Below, piece after piece: positions 1 through 7,165 of a stretch of DNA of 8,708 bases. A program made the position numbers and the translations under genes. The notes below the pieces were generated by a model. It saw only the letters and a program-made list of their open reading frames with translations. It was not told where the DNA came from and ran no database searches. Positions within the stretch are counted from its first letter, which is position 1. Every line of letters starts with the position of its first letter. Source of the DNA: Acidobacteriota bacterium (GTDB taxonomy: Bacteria > Acidobacteriota > Terriglobia > Acidiferrales > UBA7541); assembly GCA_003224135.1 (NCBI GenBank), contig QHYO01000008.1, positions 1-8,708 on the forward strand, in the 5' to 3' direction.

Positions 1-654
1 TCCTTCCACAGCGACTTCAGCGCCAGGAATGTACTGTTCGACGAGGGCTTCGCTCGCGAGTGATTCACTCTTCATGCGGAGATCAGGATGCTCGAGCAGA
101 TGCGCGAGCCGGCGCGCGGCTTCACGAAATTCGTCATGCGAGTTTGCGCGCATCACTCCCTGGCTGGCGGAAAGCGACAACGGTTTGAGTACACAGGGAT
201 ATTGAATGCCGAGGAGCGATGGCTCCGGCTCCGGCAGCAGCGGAATGCTGCGAAACCAAAGAGTGGTCGGCGGACTGAAGACTCGCGCGTCGCGGAAAAC
301 CTCGCGCATGCGCAGTTTGTTATGGCAGGCCTCGACGGCGGCAGGATGATTTGCACGGATGCCTAGTCCGCGAGCGGCAAAGGAAGCGGCGACGGCAGGC
401 GCGTCGCCGAGCGCGAGAATCGCGTCGAGCGGTTTGCCACGCAGCGATTGAATGGCAGTGGCTGCGGATTCTTCGGCATTCGCAAAACGCACAGGAATTG
501 CGCGGTCGCCCCAGGGATCAGAGAGTTCGTGACAGCGGTCCGTCACATAGACAAATTGGACGCCGAGTTTGCGCGCGGCGGCTTCAAAGCTGCGGGTCTG
601 GTAACCGAGCTTCGATGCGAAGAGCGCTACATTTTTAAGCTGCGTCGCAGTCAT
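1..654 (-). CDS. ATP-grasp domain ligase, 3' end outside the window (partial)
   Basis: The minus frame is open from ATG at 654 to the window edge, giving 218 codons without a stop. The N-terminal part (about residues 1-110) looks like a pre-ATP-grasp Rossmann-like region, with an 'ILALGD' stretch near residue 79 and 'ACHNKLRMREVF' near 109, which matches the 'NK..MR' segment before ATP-grasp folds. The ATP-grasp nucleotide-binding strand is 'YPCVLKPLSLSASQGVMRA' (residues 152-170), with the lysine of VLKP and the following flexible loop. 'LVEQYIPGAEVAVEG' (204-218) is the typical E-x-[FY]-I-x-G-x-E strand. Families of this kind join a carboxylate to an amine or thiol using ATP (amino-acid ligases, carnosine-synthase-like or biotin-carboxylase-like enzymes). 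The catalytic C-terminal part is missing, so the substrate cannot be guessed. It starts 22 nt after the true end of the radical SAM gene and is probably co-transcribed with it. No good ribosome binding site precedes the ATG; an in-frame GTG at 693 is a weaker alternative. Confidence 0.82.
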   Translation of the reverse strand, partial: MTATQLKNVALFASKLGYQTRSFEAAARKLGVQFVYVTDRCHELSDPWGDRAIPVRFANAEESAATAIQSLRGKPLDAILALGDAPAVAASFAARGLGIRANHPAAVEACHNKLRMREVFRDARVFSPPTTLWFRSIPLLPEPEPSLLGIQYPCVLKPLSLSASQGVMRANSHDEFREAARRLAHLLEHPDLRMKSESLASEALVEQYIPGAEVAVEG

Positions 655-676
655 TCTAGAGTAAACCGGAATAACC

Positions 677-2110
677 TCACACGAACCCTTCACTGGATTC
701 GATGCTTTCGCCGAACTTTTCGATGGGAACCAACTGGTCCCCGGTCGGCTCCGCTCAACAATACCAAGGCTCACTAAGATACGGAGCTGGCCGCTGCGGA
801 CCGACTTGGCGAAACGATGCTGGCGGGATCTCCTGCAACTGCGCGGCGGCATCCCGGATGCGCTCGAACGTTTCCGATCGCGATTCCTTTCTCTTTTCGG
901 CAGCGGCGACGATATGAGAAATATTTTCAGCGAGCGAGTCGAGTGCGGGATCGGAGTGGCGCCACGGATAGAAGAGCTTTTCTGCATCAAACTCTTCGAC
1001 GAGAGTTGCGATTTCGGGAAGTTCGAGAAGGCGCGAGCGGGATGGAATCAGCAGGCGGATCGCGAGTTGAATGGAGGGTACGGACGCGATGAGATTGCGA
1101 TCGGCAATGGTTTCGAGAAGATCGAAGTAGCTCGAGCGGGTAGTCCATGGCGTGAATGGGACAAAGGTCGGCTGCAACGCGAGGGCAGCGTTGTTGCAAA
1201 GATCGAGAGCACGGAAGAAATCTGCGCGGGTGTGACCCTTTTCGAGTTTAAGAAGGACGTTATCATCGAGAGATTCGACGGCGCTGGTGACAAAGAAGCA
1301 GCCAGTGCGCGCAAGCGTAGGGAGAGCGTCGGCGTGACGGAGAAGGTGTTCGACTTTGATGGTGACGTCGTAGGTGAGATGCGGATGTTGTGTGTGGAGC
1401 ATTTCGACAATTCGCGTGGCGTGAGTAATGCCATTGAAAAAATCGGGATCTCCGAATGTGATGTGCTCGGCGCCGGCTTGGACTTGCTGGCGAATGTCGG
1501 CGAGGACTATTTCGGCCGGGACGACACGAAATTGTCCAGCGTAAACAGGAACGATCGGGCAGTGGCGGCAGAGATGTTTGCAGCCGCGCGACGCTTCGGT
1601 GTAACCGGCAATGCGATGCGCGCCGCTGGGCAGTACCACGTGAGCGTATTTGCGGAGAGCGGGAAGTCCGGTGCGGTCCGGGACTTCGAAGGAAAAGCGT
1701 GGAATTCTTGTTTCCGGGATTTCGGAGTGTTCGCGAACACGGCCGGACGCAAGATCATCCGCGAGTTGCGCCAATTCGGCTTCAAACTCAGGACCGAGCA
1801 CGGTAGAAAATCCCGCTGCGCGTAAGTGCGATCCATTCAGCGGCGCATAAAGCCCGCAGGCGCATAAGTGCGCCGTGCGATTCTTGGCGCGGATCACTCT
1901 AAGCCATTGCAGCGCGAGGCGGGTCGCCGTGTGCATAGGAACATAAAATACGACCAATTTCGCATCGCGAAGCGCGGCCTCTTCGATGGACTGGCGGGAA
2001 AGATCGAAGCAATTGACGGAATGACCCCGTTTGCGCAGCCATGCGGCGGGCGAAGCCAAGCCAAAGGGCTGGCGGCCTAGTTCATACGTGGAAAGAAGCA
2101 GAATTTTCAC
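677..2110 (-). CDS. Radical SAM selenoprotein with C-U-A-E-P tail (selenocysteine at TGA 755-757)
   Basis: A 477-residue protein if TGA 755-757 is read as selenocysteine. Residues 1-120 resemble a B12-binding-like alpha/beta domain ('KILLLSTYELGRQPFG', 'LVVFYVPMH', 'LCACGLYAP'). The radical SAM core follows, with the 4Fe-4S motif CKHLCRHC (C177, C181, C184) and a 'HITFGDPDFF' strand near 216. The frame reaches 'EPWYC' at 447-451, then TGA, then Ala-Glu-Pro and 22 more residues ending 'EGFV' before a second TGA at 677-679. I recall a radical SAM family named for a CUAEP/CCAEP tail, in which Cys replaces Sec in some members; this matches in N-terminus and tail. A hairpin at 725-742 fits a SECIS. 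The start is taken as GTG 2110, giving 'MKILLLSTYELG', where the family similarity begins; TTG at 2152 would add 14 unlikely residues. The substrate is unknown. The Cys-Sec pair on a flexible tail suggests redox or metal-related chemistry (inference). The gene is divergent from acnA and precedes the ATP-grasp gene. Confidence 0.88.
725..742 (-). promoter_or_regulatory. Bacterial SECIS-like hairpin downstream of the TGA codon
   Basis: The mRNA reads GGGGACC-AGUU-GGUUCCC: seven pairs, one of them a G-U wobble, closed by a four-base loop with G at the second loop position. Twelve nt separate the TGA from the stem and 19 from the loop. This is close to the E. coli fdhF arrangement, where a roughly 17-nt upper hairpin lies about 11 nt after UGA and is bound by SelB. 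A possible lower stem pairs GCCGA (745-749) with UCGGC (710-714), with an asymmetric internal loop. The pairing is seen directly; SelB binding is inferred. Confidence 0.75.
755..757 (-). other. In-frame TGA read as selenocysteine (residue 452)
   Basis: On the minus strand the codons around this site read TGG TAT TGT TGA GCG GAG CCG, giving W-Y-C-U-A-E-P. The frame continues for 25 sense codons and stops at TGA 677-679. The Cys directly before and the Ala-Glu-Pro directly after match the CUAEP tail remembered for this radical SAM family. Recoding would need SelA or its counterpart, SelB, SelC and SelD, none of which is in this window. Confidence 0.85.
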
Positions 2111-2119
2111 GATGGAGAC

Positions 2120-2125
2120 AGTATA
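2120..2125 (-). promoter_or_regulatory. Possible -10 element for the radical SAM gene
   Basis: The minus strand has TATACT, one base from the consensus TATAAT, ending 9 nt before the GTG start at 2110. A matching -35 is not obvious; TTGCCC at 2147-2152 has a long 21-nt spacer. If used, the transcript would have almost no leader, which would agree with the absence of a Shine-Dalgarno sequence before the GTG. Confidence 0.3.
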
Positions 2126-2201
2126 GCGCGTGAGGCGGAAGCGATTGGGCAAGCGGCGCGCGTGCTGCTGCGAGTTCGGTTATCATAATGGTTCTAGACT
2201 G

Positions 2202-2208
2202 TGAGAGG
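2202..2208 (+). promoter_or_regulatory. Ribosome binding site of acnA
   Basis: Purine-rich GAGAGGA lies 8 nt before ATG 2217. This spacing favours 2217 over the second in-frame ATG at 2223. Upstream, the AT-rich TATCATAAT at 2181-2189 could hold a -10 element, but no convincing -35 accompanies it. Confidence 0.6.
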
Positions 2209-2216
2209 ACCGCAAG

Positions 2217-4891
2217 ATGGCAATGTCCGCAACAAATTCGTTTAGAACGCGCGACAAGCTAAATGTAGGCGCGCAATCGTTTGAGATTTACCGGCTGGAA
2301 CACCTGGAAAGACACAGTTCCCAGAACATGTCGAAGTTGCCGTTCTCGTTGCGCATTCTGCTGGAGAATTTGCTCCGCAATGAAGACGGGCGGTTCGTGC
2401 ATCCGGAAGACATCGAGGCGCTGGCGTCATGGAAGCCGGGATGCGTGGAAAAAGAGATTGCGTTCATGCCTGCACGCGTGCTGCTGCAGGATTTTACGGA
2501 GTGCCCGCGGTAGTGGATTTGGCGGCGATGCGGGAAGCCGTGAAGAAAATGGGTGGCAACCCAAAGCGAATCAATCCCCTCTTTCCTGCCGAGTTGGTAA
2601 TCGACCATTCGGTGCAGGTGGATAGTTTTGGAAATGTGAATGCGTTTGGATTGAACGCGCAGCTGGAATTTCAACGCAACGCGGAGCGATACGCATTCCT
2701 GCGGTGGGGTCAAACGGCGTTTCAGAATTTTAAGGTAGTGCCGCCAGAAACGGGAATTTGTCACCAAGTAAATTTGGAATATCTGGCACGCGTGGTTTGC
2801 GCGGTGCCATCGGGCAGCCGATTTGAGGCGTATCCGGATTCGCTGGTGGGCACGGATTCGCATACGACGATGGTGAACGCGCTCGGCGTATTTGGCTGGG
2901 GCGTTGGCGGAATCGAAGCAGAAGCGGCGATGCTGGGCCAGCCAAGTTCAATGCTGGTGCCGGCGGTGGTGGGCTTCAAGCTGCACGGAAAGCTGCCGGA
3001 GGGCGCGACAGCTACGGATCTTGTGTTGACCGTGACGGAGATGCTGCGGAAGAAGGGCGTCGTCGGCAAGTTTGTGGAATTCTACGGCAGCGGCCTTTCG
3101 AACCTGAGCGTTCCGGACCGTGCGACGATCGCCAACATGGCGCCGGAGTATGGCGCGACGATGGGCTTTTTCCCTGTTGATGCCGAGACGCTTGCGTATT
3201 TGCAATTTACCGCGCGCCCACATGAGCAGATTGCGTTAGTGGAAGCGTATAGCAAAGAACAGGGGCTGTTCCGGACGGACGCAACGCCCGATCCGGCGTT
3301 CACGGATACGCTGCAGCTTGACCTTGGTACGGTGGAGCCGACGGTTGCCGGACCCAAACGACCACAGGACCGCGTGGCGCTTAAGCACGCGAAGAGCTCA
3401 TTCGCAAAAATCGTGGCAGGGTCAACCGCGAAACACGCGCGAGTGCAGAACAACGGCGATTCGTTTGAACTTGCGAACGGCTCGGTGGTGATTGCAGCGA
3501 TTACCAGCTGCACGAACACCTCGAATCCTTCGCTGATGCTCGGCGCGGGTTTGCTGGCGAAGAAGGCTGTCGAACGCGGACTGCAAGTAAAGCCCTGGGT
3601 GAAGACGAGCTTGGCCCCAGGATCAAAAGTGGTGACGGATTATTTGTTGAAAGCCGGCCTCACACAATACTTGGACAAGCTGAAATTTCACCTGGTCGGC
3701 TACGGCTGTACCACATGCATCGGCAACAGCGGCCCGTTGCCAGACGCAATCGGTGCAGCGATCAAGGAGAACAGTCTTGTTGCCGTGGCGGTGCTGAGCG
3801 GAAATCGCAATTTCGAAGGACGAATTCATCCGCTGGTGCGAGCGAATTACTTGGCGTCACCGCCCCTGGTGGTGGCGTATGCGCTGGCCGGGCGAATGGA
3901 TTTGGACTTGACGACAGAGCCGCTCGGAAACGACACAGCGGGCAAACCGGTTTACCTGAGCGAGATTTGGCCGACGCCGGAGGAAGTGGAAGCGACCGTG
4001 CGACAGGCAGTCACGCAGGAGCAGTATCAACGACAATACGCCGCGGTATACGAGGGAGACGCGCATTGGAAAGGTATGCATGTTCCAGCGGGTGATTTGT
4101 ACGAGTGGGATCCGAAGTCCACGTACATTAAGTTGCCGCCGTATTTTGAGAACATGTCGAAAACCGCGGCGCCGCTTGCGGATATTCACGGAGCGCGGGT
4201 GCTGGCGGTGTTGGGCGACAGCATCACTACGGACCACATTTCACCGGCGGGCTCAATAGGGGCGGATTCTCCCGCGGGGAAATATTTGATAGCGAATGGA
4301 GTGAAGCCGCACGAATTCAATTCGTATGGGGCGCGACGCGGAAATCACGAGGTGATGGCGCGTGGCACATTTGCGAATATCCGTCTGAAGAATCAACTGG
4401 CTCCAGGGACCGAAGGCGGCTGGACGACCTATCAGGCTGGACAGGCAGCCGGCGAACAGATGAGCATCTACGATGCTTCGGTGAAATATCGCGAAGCCGG
4501 TGTGCCGCTGATTGTGATTGCCGGAAAAGAGTACGGTTCCGGATCTTCGCGCGATTGGGCGGCAAAAGGACCGAAACTACTAGGCGTACGAGCGGTAATT
4601 GCGGAGAGTTACGAACGGATTCATCGCAGCAACCTGGTGGGAATGGGGATTCTGCCGCTGGAATTTAAGCCAGGCGAAAATCGAGAGACTTTGAGTCTGA
4701 CTGGCAAAGAGATGTTTGAAATCACGCGAGTCACTTCCCTTTCACCGCGAAGCGAGATTGCTGTTTCGGCTAAGAATGATGATGGAAGTGAGAAGAAGTT
4801 TGCGGTCGTGGCGCGCGTCGATACACCGGAAGAGGTAACGTATTACAAGAACGGCGGCATTCTGACGTACGTGTTGAGGCAGATGATTTAG
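2217..4891 (+). CDS. acnA: Aconitate hydratase A, interrupted by a one-base frameshift
   Basis: Aconitase interconverts citrate and isocitrate in the TCA cycle, using a 4Fe-4S cluster. The first 94 codons (2217-2498) are in one frame and the remainder, up to TAG 4889-4891, is in another. Restoring one G gives 891 residues, the usual AcnA length. In corrected numbering the cluster ligands are C432 (SCTNTSNP) and C498/C501 ([13 protein letters not shown]), very close to those of E. coli AcnA. Other family blocks are '[20 protein letters not shown]', '[13 protein letters not shown]', '[20 protein letters not shown]' and '[12 protein letters not shown]' of the C-terminal swivel domain. No other damage is seen across about 800 codons, so a sequencing or assembly error, or a very recent mutation, is more likely than an old pseudogene. 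An internal ATG at 2429 would lose the N-terminus and is not a credible start. The gene is monocistronic: its own Shine-Dalgarno in front and a strong terminator after. Confidence 0.95.
2496..2501 (+). other. Frameshift in acnA (one G missing)
   Basis: The sequence ACGGAGTGCCC should read ACGGGAGTGCCC to join '...RVLLQDFT' to '[11 protein letters not shown]', the standard aconitase sequence. As written, the first frame ends at TAG 2511-2513 after 98 codons. The change is GGG to GG in a short homopolymer. No canonical X-XXY-YYZ slippery heptamer is visible here, so programmed -1 frameshifting is not favoured. Confidence 0.9.
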
Positions 4892-4924
4892 GCGAGCGCC
4901 GAAAAAGGCAAAATCCTGTTTTGC

Positions 4925-4957
4925 AAATGGCTCCGGAGTTCCGGGGCCATTTTCTTT
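4925..4957 (+). terminator. Rho-independent terminator of acnA
   Basis: The arms AAATGGCTCCGG and CCGGGGCCATTT pair over 12 bp (one G-T pair) around the loop AGTT, followed by a T-rich tail TCTTT. It lies 33 nt after the acnA stop codon. The stem is GC-rich at its centre, as expected for intrinsic termination. Confidence 0.85.
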
Positions 4958-4963
4958 GCGGAA

Positions 4964-4992
4964 TTGAAGAAAGTCGAGTGGGAGTCTATGAT
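4964..4992 (+). promoter_or_regulatory. Sigma-70-type promoter of the amidohydrolase gene
   Basis: TTGAAG at 4964-4969 and TATGAT at 4987-4992 are separated by exactly 17 nt, placed just after the acnA terminator and before the amidohydrolase start. The predicted transcription start is near 4999, leaving a leader of about 60 nt in which I see no riboswitch. Confidence 0.6.
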
Positions 4993-5062
4993 GCGCGGGC
5001 ACGGTCGGCGGAATCGTGTAAGCAGTGCAGAGGGCCGCTTGTTCAACAATTGAAAGAGGGCG

Positions 5063-6334
5063 ATGGTGAAATCCCGATTTTTCTTCGGAATCATTTTTCT
5101 TTTTGTCTATACGGCTAAGGCGCAACAGCCGACAACGCCAGAAGGCGTGACGGCAATCAAGGCTGGCCGGGTGATTGATGTAGAGAACGGGCGTGTGCTG
5201 GAAAAGCAGATTATTTTGCTGCGCGGGAAGAAGATTGAAGCCATCGGTGGCGAGTTGAAGATTCCAGCAGCTGCGAAAATCCTGGACCTCTCGACGAAAA
5301 CGGTGTTGCCGGGGCTGATCGATTGCCATACCCACCTGGCGGATGGTGCGCACGACGGCAACGGCGACCCCACGTCTCAATTGAAGCGGACTGCGTCGCA
5401 AGTGGTGCTCGAGTCTGTTCCCAACGCGCGTATGACTCTGGAATCCGGCTTTACCACCGTGCGCGATGTAGGCGTGTATCGCGCGTTGAACGATGTTGCG
5501 CTTCCTGACGCCATCAATCACGGCTACATTGTAGGGCCGCGGATGTTTGTGGCCGGCGCTTATATCACGATCACGGGCGGAGCCGGGGCGATGGATCTTG
5601 ATTATGGCGAAGCGAATAGCCCGTGGGAGGTTCGCCAAAACGTCCGGCTGATGGCGCATGCCGGGGCGGATCACATCAAACTCCTGTCAACGGGCGCAGT
5701 GCTCACGCATGGCAGCAATCCGAATGCGCAGGAATTCACTCTGGAAGAATTGCAAGCGGCCGTCAGTGAGGCAAACAATTTTGGATTACGTGTAGCTGCG
5801 CACGCGCACGCCCCAGAGGGAATCAAGAATGCGATCCGCGCGGGAGTTGCTTCGATTGAACACGCAACGCTGATTGATGATGAAGGCATCGCGCTTGCGA
5901 AAGAGCACGGCACGTACCTGGACATGGATATCTACGACGATGAGTGCATTCAGGCAGCGGGCAAAACGAACAGTATCCCAGCAGATTTTTTGGAGCACGA
6001 CCGAAATCTCGGCGAAATCCAACGGCGGAATTTCACAAAGGCTGTTCGAGCAGGCATACAGATGGCTTTCGGCACGGATGCGGGGGTTTGTCCGTATGAC
6101 GTCGCGGCTCACCAGTTCGCGTTCATGGTGAAATTTGGCATGACGCCGATGCAGGCTATCCAGTCCGCAACGAGCAATGCAGCTACGTTGATTGGAAAGC
6201 CGGAAGAGTTCGGTTCGATTCGCCCTGGGAAATCAGCGGACTTGATTGCCGTGGACGGCGACCCGTTGGCGGACATCCGGCTGCTCGAACATGTGACATT
6301 TGTGATGAAGGAAGGCGTGATTTACAAGCAGTAA
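5063..6334 (+). CDS. Secreted metal-dependent amidohydrolase (prolidase / imidazolonepropionase-like)
   Basis: A 423-residue amidohydrolase-superfamily enzyme. Residues 1-20 form a signal peptide (basic 'MVKSR', hydrophobic 'FFFGIIFLFVY', 'AKA' before 'QQP'), so it is probably periplasmic. The TIM-barrel metal ligands are visible: H89 and H91 in 'LIDCHTH', K206 in 'HIKLLSTG' (probably carboxylated), H247 in 'AAHAHAPEG', H267 in 'SIEHATL' and D339 in 'FGTDAG'. The flanking beta-sandwich is made of the start ('AIKAGRVIDVENG') and the end ('GSIRPGKSADLIAVDGDPLADI'). This layout fits the Met-dependent hydrolase A group, whose characterised members cleave Xaa-Pro or other acyl-amino-acid dipeptides; the actual substrate is unknown. 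A GAGGG sequence at 5056-5060 is close to ATG 5063, so GTG 5066 is an alternative start differing by one residue. The gene has its own promoter and ends 16 bp from the convergent lgt stop; there is no clear terminator, only the palindrome AGGCGCCT at 6339-6346. Confidence 0.92.
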   Translation: MVKSRFFFGIIFLFVYTAKAQQPTTPEGVTAIKAGRVIDVENGRVLEKQIILLRGKKIEAIGGELKIPAAAKILDLSTKTVLPGLIDCHTHLADGAHDGNGDPTSQLKRTASQVVLESVPNARMTLESGFTTVRDVGVYRALNDVALPDAINHGYIVGPRMFVAGAYITITGGAGAMDLDYGEANSPWEVRQNVRLMAHAGADHIKLLSTGAVLTHGSNPNAQEFTLEELQAAVSEANNFGLRVAAHAHAPEGIKNAIRAGVASIEHATLIDDEGIALAKEHGTYLDMDIYDDECIQAAGKTNSIPADFLEHDRNLGEIQRRNFTKAVRAGIQMAFGTDAGVCPYDVAAHQFAFMVKFGMTPMQAIQSATSNAATLIGKPEEFGSIRPGKSADLIAVDGDPLADIRLLEHVTFVMKEGVIYKQ

Positions 6335-6350
6335 GAGGAGGCGCCTGCGT

Positions 6351-7130
6351 TCACTTGACGAAACGCTGCGGCATAGCATCGCTATTTCGCCGCACAAAAA
6401 AGAAATAGAGCAGAATGCCAAGCAGGACGGAAGCGACGCTCGCGGCTTGGGCATTCGACATGCCGAATAACGAACGGGGGTTTAGTCGAATGATCTCGAC
6501 CAGAAAGCGTGCAATGCCAGTGAGAACAAGATAGGCGCAAAACACCAGGCCTGCGGATTCCTTCCGCTGAAGCACGCGAGCGCCGATCCGCCACAACAGG
6601 TAAGCAATCAGCATCCACACGAAAAATTCGTAGAGCGGAGTGGGATGAACACGCTCGGTCGTAGGAACGACGCCGTTCGGAAAACTCATGCCCCAGGGAA
6701 GATTGGTGGGAATCCCGTAGTCGCCGTCGCCGCTGAGGAGACATCCGATGCGCCCGATAGCGTAGCCCACGGCGGCGGCGGGGCTCGATGCATCCAGAAA
6801 AGCCAGCGTCGGAATCTTTTCGCGACGGCCGAGAATCAACAGCGCGGCAAAGCCTCCGAGAAATCCACCAAACCAGGCGAAACCGAAGCGGCTAATGAGC
6901 AGCGGCCAGGGATCAGCGAAAAATTCGGAAGGAGATTCGAGAACGTGGTACAAGCGCGCGCCAGCGATACCCGCCAAACCTGCGATGCCGATAATCAGGA
7001 AAGCGTCGGCGCGGATTCCCCTGCGGCGCAAATCGGCCTGCAGGATATAAGCAGAGACCAGCAAGCCAGTGGCGACCATCAGGCCAAACGTTGGAAGTGT
7101 CAGGGGGCCGAGGTGAAGGTAAGGGATCAT
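6351..7130 (-). CDS. lgt: Prolipoprotein diacylglyceryl transferase
   Basis: A 259-residue integral inner-membrane protein with several hydrophobic segments. Lgt transfers diacylglycerol from phosphatidylglycerol to the lipobox cysteine of prolipoproteins, the first step of lipoprotein maturation. The signature region is 'GYAIGRIGCLLSGDGDYG' (122-139), with R127 corresponding to the key arginine of the E. coli GRIGN motif, followed by 'PWGMSFP' and 'HPTPLYE' (162-168). 'FGGFLGG' (87-93) matches the HGG region, with Phe in place of His. The C-terminal 'GIARFLVEIIR' holds R208 and R215. The 'C..SGDGD[YW]G' form of the signature is, as I recall, found in Lgt of several non-proteobacterial phyla, so it looks like a lineage variant rather than a defect. 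It starts 35 nt after the permease stop on the same strand. A TATACT at 7151-7156 may give it its own promoter; no clear Shine-Dalgarno is seen. Confidence 0.95.
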   Translation of the reverse strand: MIPYLHLGPLTLPTFGLMVATGLLVSAYILQADLRRRGIRADAFLIIGIAGLAGIAGARLYHVLESPSEFFADPWPLLISRFGFAWFGGFLGGFAALLILGRREKIPTLAFLDASSPAAAVGYAIGRIGCLLSGDGDYGIPTNLPWGMSFPNGVVPTTERVHPTPLYEFFVWMLIAYLLWRIGARVLQRKESAGLVFCAYLVLTGIARFLVEIIRLNPRSLFGMSNAQAASVASVLLGILLYFFFVRRNSDAMPQRFVK

Positions 7131-7150
7131 TCGCTGTCAGTGATGGTAAA

Positions 7151-7156
7151 AGTATA
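7151..7156 (-). promoter_or_regulatory. Possible -10 element for lgt
   Basis: The minus strand reads TATACT 20 nt before the lgt ATG, inside the 35-nt gap after the permease gene. No good -35 is seen, since the upstream bases are the end of the permease coding region. lgt may be transcribed both from here and by read-through. Confidence 0.3.
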
Positions 7157-7165
7157 CACGAGCGT

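Noticed and set aside
88..777. Overlapping plus-strand open frames at the left edge
   Set aside because: They are antisense to the ATP-grasp gene and the selenoprotein tail, which have clear family motifs on the minus strand.
806..1825. 339-codon plus-strand open frame
   Set aside because: It lies antisense inside the radical SAM gene, has no recognisable domain and low-complexity charged composition, and the minus-strand protein carries clear motifs.
2429..2513. Separate second aconitase gene starting at ATG 2429
   Set aside because: The first residues from this ATG are out-of-frame translation of the AcnA N-terminal region; similarity starts only after the frameshift point.
2490..2513. 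Programmed -1 frameshift in acnA
   Set aside because: No canonical slippery heptamer or obvious stimulatory hairpin is seen and aconitases are not known to need recoding; a simple one-base loss explains the data.
4742..5674. 310-codon minus-strand open frame
   Set aside because: It is antisense to the end of acnA, the terminator, a promoter and the start of the amidohydrolase, with no recognisable protein features.
6335..6350. Bidirectional terminator between the amidohydrolase and lgt
   Set aside because: Only the 8-bp palindrome AGGCGCCT is present, without a T-rich tract on either side.
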